In this document: positions 44,407 through 52,390 of the stretch, piece after piece
How the letters are laid out: the number at the start of each line of letters is the position of its first letter
How positions within the stretch are numbered: position 1 is the first letter of the stretch
Origin: G965212025 sp965215765
GTDB taxonomy: Bacteria; Pseudomonadota; Gammaproteobacteria; Poriferisulfidales; Oxydemutatoraceae
DNA length: 64,000 nucleotides
Assembly: GCA_965215765.1 (NCBI GenBank)
Contig: OZ244118.1
Coordinates: 2,790,001-2,854,000, forward strand
Reading direction: 5' to 3'
Translations under genes and position numbers: made by a program
Notes under the pieces: model-generated
What the model was told of the DNA's origin: nothing
Seen by the model: the letters and a program-made list of their open reading frames with translations, nothing else
Database searches by the model: none

Positions 44407-45459
44407 ATGACTGAGCCAAGCCAAAAATTCCAGGCGAAATCCTATCACAAGACAGTAGCCCGAGACTTGAACGACAAACATTTAAAGCCTGAAAACACTT
44501 TTCACTTTCCTGTCAGCGCTAAACAGGAAGGGATGAGGCTTGACGCTGCTCTTGCCACTTTGCTTTCAGGTTATTCACGCAGCCACCTTCAAAGCTGTAT
44601 CAAACGTCAGCAGGTTTTGGTTGCCGGCAAAACGTGCCGCGCCAGCCAGGCATTGAAGGCAGGAGACGAAATCGTGGTGTTTCTCGAGGCACCTGCCAAG
44701 GCAGATGCCCCATCTGCACAACGCATCCCGTTGAACCTGGTGTATGAAGACCAGGCGCTGTTGGTGGTAAACAAGCCGCCTGGCATGGTGGTTCACCCAG
44801 CGGCCGGTCATAAGCACAGCACATTAGTGAATGCGCTGTTGGCTTGGGCGCCTGAGCTTGAACATTTACCCAGAGCCGGGCTGATCCACAGACTGGATAA
44901 AGACACCAGTGGGCTCCTTGCTGTCGCAAAAACCCAACAGGCATACGAGTCACTCGTCTGGCAAATGCAGGAAAGGCGGATTGGGCGGATCTATTCGTGT
45001 CTGGTTTCCGGCTGTCCGATAGCCGGAGGAGAAATATCAGCGCCTATTGCCCGCCACCCGAAAAACCGCAAAAAAATGGCGGTGGCCAAAGATGGTCGTG
45101 AAGCAAAAACCATCTACCGCATTGCCGAACGTTTTCCGTCACACACATTGCTACGCGTACAGCTCATTACCGGACGCACACATCAGATACGGGTACATTT
45201 GGCACACATAGGCTATCGCGTGTTCGCCGACCCTCTGTACGGCGGCAGGGCGACTTTGCCACCAAATTGCAGCGATGCCGTAATTGGCAAAATCCGGAAT
45301 TTCAAACGTCAGGCATTGCACGCTGAAACTCTCTCTCTGACACACCCTGTGTCTGGAGACCTGAAGGAATGGTCTGTGCATCCTCCCCAAGACATGCGCG
45401 ATTTGCTGGATACTTTACGCGAACACCGAAATACACTTGGTCGGAAAAGCCAAACCTGA
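44407..45459 (+). CDS. rluD: 23S rRNA pseudouridine synthase RluD
   Basis: The 350-residue protein has an N-terminal S4 RNA-binding domain (about 42-95; GMRLDAALATLLSGYSRSHLQSCIKRQQVLVAG) and the RsuA/RluD catalytic domain with the active-site Asp164 in HRLDKDTSGLL and the family segments VVNKPPGMVVHPAAGH and LITGRTHQIRVHLAHIGY. It makes pseudouridines in helix 69 of 23S rRNA. The usual next gene, pgeF, is not found downstream. Confidence 0.94.
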   Translation: MTEPSQKFQAKSYHKTVARDLNDKHLKPENTFHFPVSAKQEGMRLDAALATLLSGYSRSHLQSCIKRQQVLVAGKTCRASQALKAGDEIVVFLEAPAKADAPSAQRIPLNLVYEDQALLVVNKPPGMVVHPAAGHKHSTLVNALLAWAPELEHLPRAGLIHRLDKDTSGLLAVAKTQQAYESLVWQMQERRIGRIYSCLVSGCPIAGGEISAPIARHPKNRKKMAVAKDGREAKTIYRIAERFPSHTLLRVQLITGRTHQIRVHLAHIGYRVFADPLYGGRATLPPNCSDAVIGKIRNFKRQALHAETLSLTHPVSGDLKEWSVHPPQDMRDLLDTLREHRNTLGRKSQT

Positions 45460-45780
45460 CGGAACCGCCTTTCTGCAGCATCAGTTGCCCCGGCAGAAGA
45501 AATACCCGCTCAGGAAAAACGCTTCCTGCTGTGTCTGTAGCCAAGAAGACAGCACTGTACCCCGGCATAAATCCACCGCGCTTATCACCCGGGGCATATA
45601 TCGGGAGGGTAAATGCCAATATTCAGTGCAAGACCACAGCGTACCGAGTACGAGCCCGCTGTTTTCACAGGGAACGGCCTGTTCGAAGAAGAGCCGCTAC
45701 GCCCCGAGAATTGCTATGGTCAGGACTAGCCTGAGAGAGTAAGCTTCCAGCCTTATGGCTCTGGTGGCACGTAGCGCACT
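45460..45780. other. Gap where pgeF would be expected
   Basis: The 321-bp stretch between rluD and purC holds no recognisable gene. In related bacteria pgeF (laccase-domain) follows rluD. I looked for PgeF motifs in the three plus frames and found no convincing match, so the gene has been deleted or has decayed beyond recognition. Confidence 0.4.
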
Positions 45781-46767
45781 GTGAATAATCAACTCCAGGA
45801 AAAATCCTCCTTCCAAACACCCGAGCTTCCGCCAACAGAAAGAGATCTGGCCACTTCGGTTCCGGACGGCACCGGGGCGCACATCAAATTTGGCTGGCGC
45901 GGGAAAAGCCGCGACATTTATGAGATCTGTCAGTCAGGTGACGTGAAACACGACGAATTGCTGATGGTTGCTACGGATCGCGTCTCGGCTTTTGACGTGG
46001 TGCTTCCTGACCTGATCCCTGGCAAAGGCAAAATATTGACTGCAATCAGCAAGTTCTGGTTTTCCCTTTGCAAAGACATTGTCCCCAATCACCTGATCGA
46101 CAGGCGTCCTGAGGAAGTATTAACAAAAGAGGAGGCAACCGCAGATATGTGTCAACGCTCCTTGCTGGTTCGGCGCCTTCAGCCACTGGCATTTGAAGCG
46201 ATCGTACGTGGTTATCTGTGTGGCTCAGGCTGGCGGGACTATCAACTGAACAGAACAGTCAGCGGCGTTGTCCTGCCCCCCGGCTTGTCCCACTGTGCGC
46301 GCTTGCCGGAGCCGATCTTTACGCCATCAACCAAGGCACCCCATGGCGCACACGATACGCCTGTCAGCTTCCAGGACATGGCTGCGGCCATATCTTTGGA
46401 GCGCGCTACAGAGGTGCGGGAAAAGTCCCTGGCAATTTACCGCAGATGCTCCGACTACGCCCGAGCTCGCGGCCTCATCATTGCGGATACAAAATTTGAA
46501 TTTGCTTACGATGACTCAGGGAAGCTTGTCTTGATTGATGAGCTTGTGACTCCGGATTCATCGCGGTTCTGGCTGCAGGATAGCTGGCACAAAAAATTGC
46601 CTCCTCCAAGCCTTGACAAGCAACTGATCAGAGATCATCTGGAAAGCGTAGGCTGGAACAAAACACCGCCAGCACCGGCCTTGCCAGAATCTCTGCTTGC
46701 GCAGGTCGCCGAGGCGTATCAAAAGATTGAGCGTATGTTGTTGCCCAAGACGGGCTGCGAAGCTTGA
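45781..46767 (+). CDS. purC: Phosphoribosylaminoimidazole-succinocarboxamide synthase PurC
   Basis: PurC (SAICAR synthase) adds aspartate in purine synthesis. The 328-residue protein is the long form found in betaproteobacteria and fungi. Motifs include GKSRDIYEI (N-terminal ATP region), VATDRVSAFDVVLPDLIPGKG, EAIVRGYLCGSGWRDY, TPSTKAPHGAHDTPVSFQ, LIIADTKFEFAYDDSGKLVLIDELVTPDSSRFW. It starts with GTG. Its TGA overlaps the TTG start of bioD as TTGA. Confidence 0.95.
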   Translation: MNNQLQEKSSFQTPELPPTERDLATSVPDGTGAHIKFGWRGKSRDIYEICQSGDVKHDELLMVATDRVSAFDVVLPDLIPGKGKILTAISKFWFSLCKDIVPNHLIDRRPEEVLTKEEATADMCQRSLLVRRLQPLAFEAIVRGYLCGSGWRDYQLNRTVSGVVLPPGLSHCARLPEPIFTPSTKAPHGAHDTPVSFQDMAAAISLERATEVREKSLAIYRRCSDYARARGLIIADTKFEFAYDDSGKLVLIDELVTPDSSRFWLQDSWHKKLPPPSLDKQLIRDHLESVGWNKTPPAPALPESLLAQVAEAYQKIERMLLPKTGCEA

Positions 46768-47507
46768 AGCGACCCAAAGGCCTGTTTATCACCGCCACCG
46801 ATACGGGTGCCGGAAAAACGACAGTTGCAGTTTTATTAACCAGAATTCTGGAAGAAGCCGGCGTTCCAGTGCGGGTGTGCAAGCCGGTGGAAAGTGGCTG
46901 CGCCCACGGCGCGGGAGATGCCCGACAACTTGCGATGGCCTGTCAACTTCCGCCAAGACCGGAACAAGTCTGCGCATATTCTTTCACAGCACCGGTATCA
47001 CCAGCATACGCCGCGCAAAAAGCAAAGGTTCGGCTATTGATGGACGACGTGTTTCAATTTTGCCAGCAGCGTGGCGCGGGAAATTTCTTGCTGCTGGAAG
47101 GGGCGGGGGGGTTTTACTCACCGCTGACATTGGACGGTTCGAATGCTGACTTGGCACAAGGTCTGGGATTTCCGGTGTTGATCGTGGTGGCTGACCGGCT
47201 AGGGTGCCTCAACCACGCTTTGCTGACAGCAGAGTGTGCCAGGCGCCGAGGCTTGCCTGTTCTGGCACTGGCAGTCAACGAAACGCGCCCATTGCGCGAA
47301 ACACCAATGAACAATGCTGGAGAGCTCAAAAGACTGTGTTCCGAAAAAGTCGTCAGCCTGACGTACCCTGCCAGCCACCCGAAAAACAAGTCAGTACTGA
47401 CCCATCTGCTTCAAGTGGCTGGGGTCGTGTCAGAATTTGCAGAAACGAGTGTACACAAAGCCACGCCTGAGCGCGTTAAAGGAACACCAGAAAGCCCCAC
47501 CGGCTGA
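46764..47507 (+). CDS. bioD: Dethiobiotin synthetase BioD with repeat-derived C-terminal tail
   Basis: BioD makes the ureido ring of dethiobiotin from DAPA, CO2 and ATP. The 247-residue protein has the P-loop TATDTGAGKTT, the substrate Lys in CKPVESGC, LLLEGAGGFYSPL and NETRP. The start is TTG. Residues up to about 220 follow the family. The last ~45 codons (from ...LTYPASHPKNKSVLTHLLQ) form the first unit of a tandem array that continues past the stop. No other biotin genes lie nearby. Confidence 0.93.
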   Translation: MKRPKGLFITATDTGAGKTTVAVLLTRILEEAGVPVRVCKPVESGCAHGAGDARQLAMACQLPPRPEQVCAYSFTAPVSPAYAAQKAKVRLLMDDVFQFCQQRGAGNFLLLEGAGGFYSPLTLDGSNADLAQGLGFPVLIVVADRLGCLNHALLTAECARRRGLPVLALAVNETRPLRETPMNNAGELKRLCSEKVVSLTYPASHPKNKSVLTHLLQVAGVVSEFAETSVHKATPERVKGTPESPTG

Positions 47508-48390
47508 AGTGCGGCTGAAGTGCAACTGAAGTGCGCTTGGGTATCCTGCCAGTCACCCGAAAAACAAGTCAGTACTGACCCATCTGCTTCAAGTGGCCGG
47601 AATCGTGTCAGAATTTGCAGAAACGAGCGCGCACAAAGCCACGCCTGAGCGCGTTGAAGGAACACCAGAAAGCCCCACCGGCTGAAGTGCGGCTGAAGTG
47701 CAACTGAAGTGCGCTTGGGTATCCTGCCAGAACCCGAAAGTAAGTCAGTACTAACCCATCTGCTTCAAGTGGCCGGGATCTGTCAGAATTTGCAGAAACG
47801 AGTGTGCATAAAGCCACGCCTGAGCGCGTCCAAGGAACACCAGAAAGCCCCACCGGCTGAAGTGCGGCTTGGGTATCCTGCCAGAACCCGAAAGTAAGTC
47901 AGTACTGACCCATCTGCTTCAAGTGACGGGGATCGTGTCAGAATTTGCAGAAACGAGTATGCATAAAGCCACGCCCGAGCGCGTTGAAGGAACACCAGGA
48001 AGCCCCACCGGCTGAGGTGCGCCTTGGGTACCCTGCCAGCCACCCGAAAAACAAGTCAGTACTGACCCATCTGCTTCAAGTGACGGGGATCGTGTCAGAA
48101 TTTGCAGAAACAAGTGTGCATAAAGCCACGCCTGAGCGCGTTAAAGGAACACCAGAAAGCCCCACCGGCTGAGGTGCGCTTGGGTATCCTGCCAGCCACC
48201 CGAAAAACAAGTCAGTACTGACCCATCTGCTTCAAGTGGCCGGGATCGTGTCAGAATTTGCAGAAACGAGTGTGCATAAAGCCACGCCTGAGCGCGTTGA
48301 AGGAACACCAGAAAGCCCCACCGGCTGAAGTGCGACTAAAGTGCAACTGAAGTGCGCCTTGGATACTCTGCCAGAACCCGAAAGCAAACC
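47364..48390 (+). repeat. Six tandem copies of the bioD 3' end (154-178-bp units) plus a partial
   Basis: The marker TCAGTACTGA (or one-base variant) occurs at 47391, 47569, 47745, 47899, 48056 and 48212, giving spacings of 178, 176, 154, 157 and 156. Each unit holds the last ~47 codons of bioD with its stop, ending KGTPESPTG or a close variant, followed by a spacer with short GCTGAAGTGC repeats whose number sets the unit length. A partial seventh unit (CTGCCAGAACCCGAAAG) ends near 48388. Units 2 to 6 lack a start codon and are not expected to be translated. Confidence 0.93.
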
Positions 48391-48669
48391 AGGGAAATCA
48401 TGAAGCGCATGAGGTGCGCGGAGAAAAAACTTTTCCTTCCCCTGCCTCGGGGAAGCAAAACACTTCACAGTTAAAATTCAGGTTGGCAAATCCGCCAGCA
48501 AATCATTTTTGTTGCCAGTGCCTTATGCTCAGCGAGTGCTGGGCTACGGGGCAGGCCAAGTGCCCCAAGGGAACCCGCCTTTACCAGGCAAAAATCCGGT
48601 ACGACTCCCCGTAGAACGCGCCGACTGCTTCCCTGAGCAAATAAGCCGCCTGATCTGCCCCCGATGTTT

Positions 48670-49062
48670 TCAGGGTCGTACGCCCGTCCTGTCCAGCGCA
48701 GGAAGAGAGTTGGGCTTAATCAGACCATGCATGGCTCGGAGATGTTTTACCCGAAAAGGAATATTTTGTTTTTCCAGTCTGTGGATCTTTTTGAGAATCA
48801 AACCCTTGGTCTTTTCATCAATAGTCCTGTCTTTCAACAGATCAACCTTTACCCGTGTCAAAGGCTGGGAAGAAACCGTACCCACTCGCCCACGAATAGG
48901 GAAACTTACCTTGTCTTTGATCCACCGGCACATCCTTCCACCCCAACTTTTAGCACCCATGTCGACCACCACATTTCCGCCTACTGAGGTGATTTCCATC
49001 TCTCCGCCATGCCCCCCTGCTCCAATTCCCCCGTATTTAGCCGAAAAACCTTGAATGTTCAT
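48670..49062 (-). CDS. Unknown 130-residue basic protein
   Basis: I do not recognise this protein. The ATG at 49062 has an excellent ribosome site (AGAGGA nine bases upstream), which is the best argument that it is real. The N-terminal 40 residues are glycine-rich (MNIQGFSAKYGGIGAGGHGG...), then comes a basic region rich in Lys and Arg with a predicted helix (TIDEKTKGLILKKIHRLEKQNIPFRVKHLRAMHGL). No Sec signal or membrane helix is seen. In this context a secreted or nucleic-acid-binding protein is possible. It stands alone, divergent from rpmE. Confidence 0.5.
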   Translation of the reverse strand: MNIQGFSAKYGGIGAGGHGGEMEITSVGGNVVVDMGAKSWGGRMCRWIKDKVSFPIRGRVGTVSSQPLTRVKVDLLKDRTIDEKTKGLILKKIHRLEKQNIPFRVKHLRAMHGLIKPNSLPALDRTGVRP

Positions 49063-49512
49063 ACGCTTTTATCCTCTCTTTCTAACCAACAAATCTGAAT
49101 GCAGAGTAACCATCCCTGCGCATTGGTGATTCTATCGTATCCGGCACGAAATATCCAGAAAACACTCCATTTCGCTATTTCCTGGTTTACTAAAGGCGCG
49201 CCAAAAGCGCTGTCATTATGGGGACATTTCAAACCAGGTACGGGATGTGCCGGGATGGCAAAAGCAGGCACAAAACCCTGCCTTGTGCCTAAACGGGTTC
49301 ATCGTTTTCCAGGCGATACCGGGCATTCCACCAATTGGCCTTCCATCGTTCACCTGTTAAAAGATCCCCATGACAACTCTTGCCAGAAAAGAACACAAGA
49401 CGATCTTTCCAAGTGGCCTGTCAACCATGTAAAAACCTTGCGCCACGAAGCATCTTGGTTACAATGCCGAGCCGGAGGGCACTCGACTTTCCGAAAGCCA
49501 AATCGTGAAACC
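49063..49512 (+). promoter_or_regulatory. Intergenic region with rpmE promoter
   Basis: The 450-bp gap holds no gene I can support. At its right end TTGCGC (49438-49443) and TACAAT (49460-49465), 16 bp apart, make a good sigma-70 promoter 48 bp before the rpmE start. Confidence 0.55.
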
Positions 49513-49734
49513 ATGAAAAAAGACATTCATCCCCATTATCATGAAGTAAAAGTGACCTGCAGTTGCGGGAGTCAGAGCATGATTTCTTCAACATTCCGGG
49601 AAAGTGAGATGCAAGTGGAAGTCTGTTCCAAATGCCACCCTTTCTACACCGGCAAGCAAAAAATCCTTGGTGCCGTTGGTCAAGTGGAGAAATACAACAG
49701 GCGTTACGGGGGATCCTCCCCGACACAATCCTGA
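49513..49734 (+). CDS. rpmE: 50S ribosomal protein L31
   Basis: The 73-residue protein begins MKKDIHPHYHEVKVTCSCG and has the L31 core with CSCG and CSKCHPFYTGKQKI, so this is the zinc-binding (C+) form; ligands are the CxC and CxxC cysteines. It ends NRRYGGSSPTQS. The frame is open far upstream, but homology fixes the ATG at 49513. The zinc form is repressed or replaced in zinc-poor conditions in some bacteria; no paralogue is in view. Confidence 0.95.
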   Translation: MKKDIHPHYHEVKVTCSCGSQSMISSTFRESEMQVEVCSKCHPFYTGKQKILGAVGQVEKYNRRYGGSSPTQS

Positions 49735-49836
49735 GCGGACGGGTTTCGTTTCCCGGAAAGCTGGGTCGCTGCAACCTTAAGCGGAACAGAGTCACTGCCC
49801 TGTTTCACTTCTTTTAAGTGTACGGCAGACAGACAG

Positions 49837-50943
49837 TCAACGTGAGGCACCCAGGGAAAGCGCACATTTCCTGACATCTTCCAACAGTCTTTCACCAGCC
49901 TCCTGGTTGCGTTGATGCCCCTTCTGCCACTCACCTGTAAGCGAAATAATGAGGTTCGTGAGCATGCGCACCTGACCTGTAGAGTCATTCAAAGCGGGGA
50001 TGTAATGGAAGGTGTCCCCGCCACTTGCTATAAAAGTTTCGTACGCCCTGAGATCAATTTCTTCCAGCGTTTCGAGGCAATCCACAGCAAACCCTGGGCA
50101 AAAGACTGCTATTTTTTTGTACCCCTCGGCGGGCAGGGTCTTCAGTAGCTCTTCTGTATACGGCTGCAACCACTCAGCCTTGCCGAAACGGGACTGAAAG
50201 CTGACGCGCCATTGTTCATCACTTAAGCCGAGCTGCTCGGCAATCAAACGGGCACTGGCATGGCAGTGGCAGTAATAAGGGTCGCCGAGCAACAAGTTGC
50301 GCTTTGGCAGGCCATGAAAAGAAAACAACAAAAGATCTGATCCGCTGAAATCTGTTCCCGTTGCGCTGATCGCCTCGGCACATGCCCTTATATAGTCCGG
50401 CTTGTCATGATAGCCGTTGACGAAATGAAGCTCGGGCAGAAAGCGGAAGGTTCCGAGCACACGGGAAACAGCGTCAAAGGCCGCCCCGGTAGTGGTCGCA
50501 GAGTATTGCGGATAGAGCGGAAGCACGAGGATTTTCTGGACATTTTCGGCATGGAGCCTGCGCAACACATCTCCGATTGACGGTTCCCCGTAACACATGG
50601 CGGTTTCGACTCGTAGCCACCCCAAGCCATGACTTTTCAACGATGCAGACAAGGCCTTCTGTACAGCCATGGTTCCCACGAGTAGCGGGGAGCCACCGTC
50701 ATCCCAGACCTTCCGGTAGGCTCGGGCTGATTTGCGTGGCCGAAAATTCAATATCAGCAAGTGCAAAATGCACCACCAGACAAAGCGGTTGATTTCAACA
50801 ACCCTGGGATCGGAAAGGAACTCGCGGAGGAAAGCCCTGACTTCCCGAACTCCCGGAGCTTTCGGAGTGCCCAGATTGATCAGCAACACCGCAACTTTCG
50901 CGGGTGTGCCATGCGTAAATTCCGTGTTAGAGACGTATTTCAC
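49837..50943 (-). CDS. hemH: Ferrochelatase HemH
   Basis: Ferrochelatase inserts iron into protoporphyrin IX. The 368-residue protein has the N-terminal VAVLLINLGTPKAP, the catalytic His region LLLFSFHGLPKRNLLLGDPYYCHC, FQSRFGKAEWLQPYTEE and the C-terminal FCPGFAVDCLETLEEI with active-site Glu residues. The start is a GTG that overlaps the stop of the HNH gene (GTGA). Product heme feeds the oxidase made by the cluster at 27-35 kb. Length is as in betaproteobacteria. Confidence 0.95.
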   Translation of the reverse strand: MKYVSNTEFTHGTPAKVAVLLINLGTPKAPGVREVRAFLREFLSDPRVVEINRFVWWCILHLLILNFRPRKSARAYRKVWDDGGSPLLVGTMAVQKALSASLKSHGLGWLRVETAMCYGEPSIGDVLRRLHAENVQKILVLPLYPQYSATTTGAAFDAVSRVLGTFRFLPELHFVNGYHDKPDYIRACAEAISATGTDFSGSDLLLFSFHGLPKRNLLLGDPYYCHCHASARLIAEQLGLSDEQWRVSFQSRFGKAEWLQPYTEELLKTLPAEGYKKIAVFCPGFAVDCLETLEEIDLRAYETFIASGGDTFHYIPALNDSTGQVRMLTNLIISLTGEWQKGHQRNQEAGERLLEDVRKCALSLGASR

Positions 50944-51524
50944 TGCACTTGGCGTAACCTGCTGCTGCGGGGAAAGTGCGCTCGTAAAAACTCCATTTGA
51001 TCGGCAAGAATGTTACGAGCCTGCAGATAAACGTATTCGGCATGAGTCGGCGTGAACGGGACTGCAAGCAGCTCCATGCCAGCCTTCTCCGGTGGATGCC
51101 CTGCCTTCAGGTTGTTGCATCTGCGACAGGCGGCGACCACATTGTTCCAAACATCCTTGCCACCCATGCTGAGGGGTACGACGTGATCCCGGGACAGTTG
51201 GTGCTTACAGTGCTTTGTGCCGCAGTACATGCATATACAGGCGTCTCTGCGAAACAGCGCCTCGTTGTTCAGTGGCGGCGAATAGCCAAAGGCAAGCCTG
51301 GGATTGATGCCACGGGTCGCCAGTATTGAATGGATGACGACGAAGCTGCGCCTGCCGCTGTGTGCGTTAATACCACCCCTCAAGCTGTACAAATAGCTTC
51401 CACAGGTATAAGCAACCTGGCCACTGTACAGCAGGGTCGCGGCACGCTTGAAGCAGAGCCATTCAAGAGGCATTCCTGAAACATCAGTACGTAAAACGTT
51501 TTGTACTTCCAAATTCATGCCCAT
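50940..51524 (-). CDS. HNH endonuclease family protein
   Basis: The 194-residue protein has a central zinc-ribbon HNH domain: CMYCGTKHCKHQLSRDHVVPLSMGGKDVWNNVVAACRRCNNLKAG, with CxxC...CxxC metal ligands and the catalytic DHVVP His. The N-terminal third (LRTDVSGMPLEWLCFKRAATLLYSGQVAY) is typical of a chromosomal HNH group common in betaproteobacteria. Its role is unknown; no toxin or phage context is visible. ATG 51518 is a possible alternative start. It overlaps hemH by four bases. Confidence 0.85.
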   Translation of the reverse strand: MGMNLEVQNVLRTDVSGMPLEWLCFKRAATLLYSGQVAYTCGSYLYSLRGGINAHSGRRSFVVIHSILATRGINPRLAFGYSPPLNNEALFRRDACICMYCGTKHCKHQLSRDHVVPLSMGGKDVWNNVVAACRRCNNLKAGHPPEKAGMELLAVPFTPTHAEYVYLQARNILADQMEFLRAHFPRSSRLRQVQ

Positions 51525-52390
51525 TCATCCGTCTCTGCCAATGCCGGGCGGGAACCTTCCTGCCACAGTCAGGGAGATACGAGGCACAAGAGCTTCTTCC
51601 ATACGGACTACCCGACTCCATCCGCCACTCATCGGGCAAAGCACATCCTCACCCCAGGAACAGCGAAACTGAAATATCCAGTACAGAAAAGAAACTGGAT
51701 GCAACGCAAAATTTTACAGACAGCGGTGCAAGGAAGCAAACCCCGAATAAACAGTGTTTGTCAAAACTTTCATGCACCCGAAATCATCGCTGAAATCCAA
51801 CGTGACCGATCCTTCTGGCAAGTGCTTTGACAGGTCGTACTTATTCATCTCTCCCACCTGTTGTATATTTCCCCTTGAGTTCACCTTCGGCGTTGGTCTG
51901 AACCTTTTTTGACAGATGGAAATGTTCGGATTCGCATAAAGTGCGCTCCGGGCAGCGGGCACACGGATTTAAACTCTCCGGGTGGCGGGCTTAATTTTTT
52001 GCCAGGCTCAGGTGTTCGGATACCCCGAAATTGAGACCGAAAAATGGACGATCCTGGAGTTGAGAGGAAAGCTCAAAACGATTGCTGAAAGATAAAAAAA
52101 TCATCCTAGAAGCGATACTTACACCTTGTTTTGCCACTAAGTTGTGCACATGGCAGCAACCATTTATTGCCGTCTCTGTCTTTGGCTGCTTTTGTTCCAA
52201 AAATGTTTTTATTTTCGATTATCTCTTTGTAATATAAGAGATTATGCTATTGGTCAAAAATTGGTCAACTTTTAGAAGTGTACTTTCCATCAAGCATTAG
52301 CGCAGTTACTAAGGAGTTTTCCACAGGGTTTTCAACAAAAATCGTGCAAAGTCTACCTTTGGTATCAATTACTGTCGGCTTTGTCGGAAA
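51525..52390. other. 866-bp intergenic region between the HNH gene and priA
   Basis: No gene can be supported. A 44-codon minus-strand frame (about 51714-51848, MNKYDLSKHLPEGSVTLDF...) has a purine-rich GGTGGGAG before its ATG and could be a tiny gene, but nothing else backs it. Two copies of CTCCGGGYRGCGGGC lie near 51946 and 51977. A duplicated TTGGTCAA lies near 52252. A-T-rich hexamers such as TAATAT near 52230 may serve the priA promoter. The stretch may be decayed DNA. Confidence 0.35.

Noticed and set aside
45302..45619. 105-codon minus-strand frame at the rluD 3' end
   Set aside because: It overlaps rluD coding sequence and resembles no family.
47364..48390. CRISPR or phage attachment repeats
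   Set aside because: The units derive from the bioD 3' end, are 154-178 bp long and have no spacers of even length.
48509..49054. 181-codon plus-strand frame
   Set aside because: It is antisense to the minus-strand 130-residue gene, which has a far better ribosome site; the Pro-rich end mirrors that gene's Gly-rich start.
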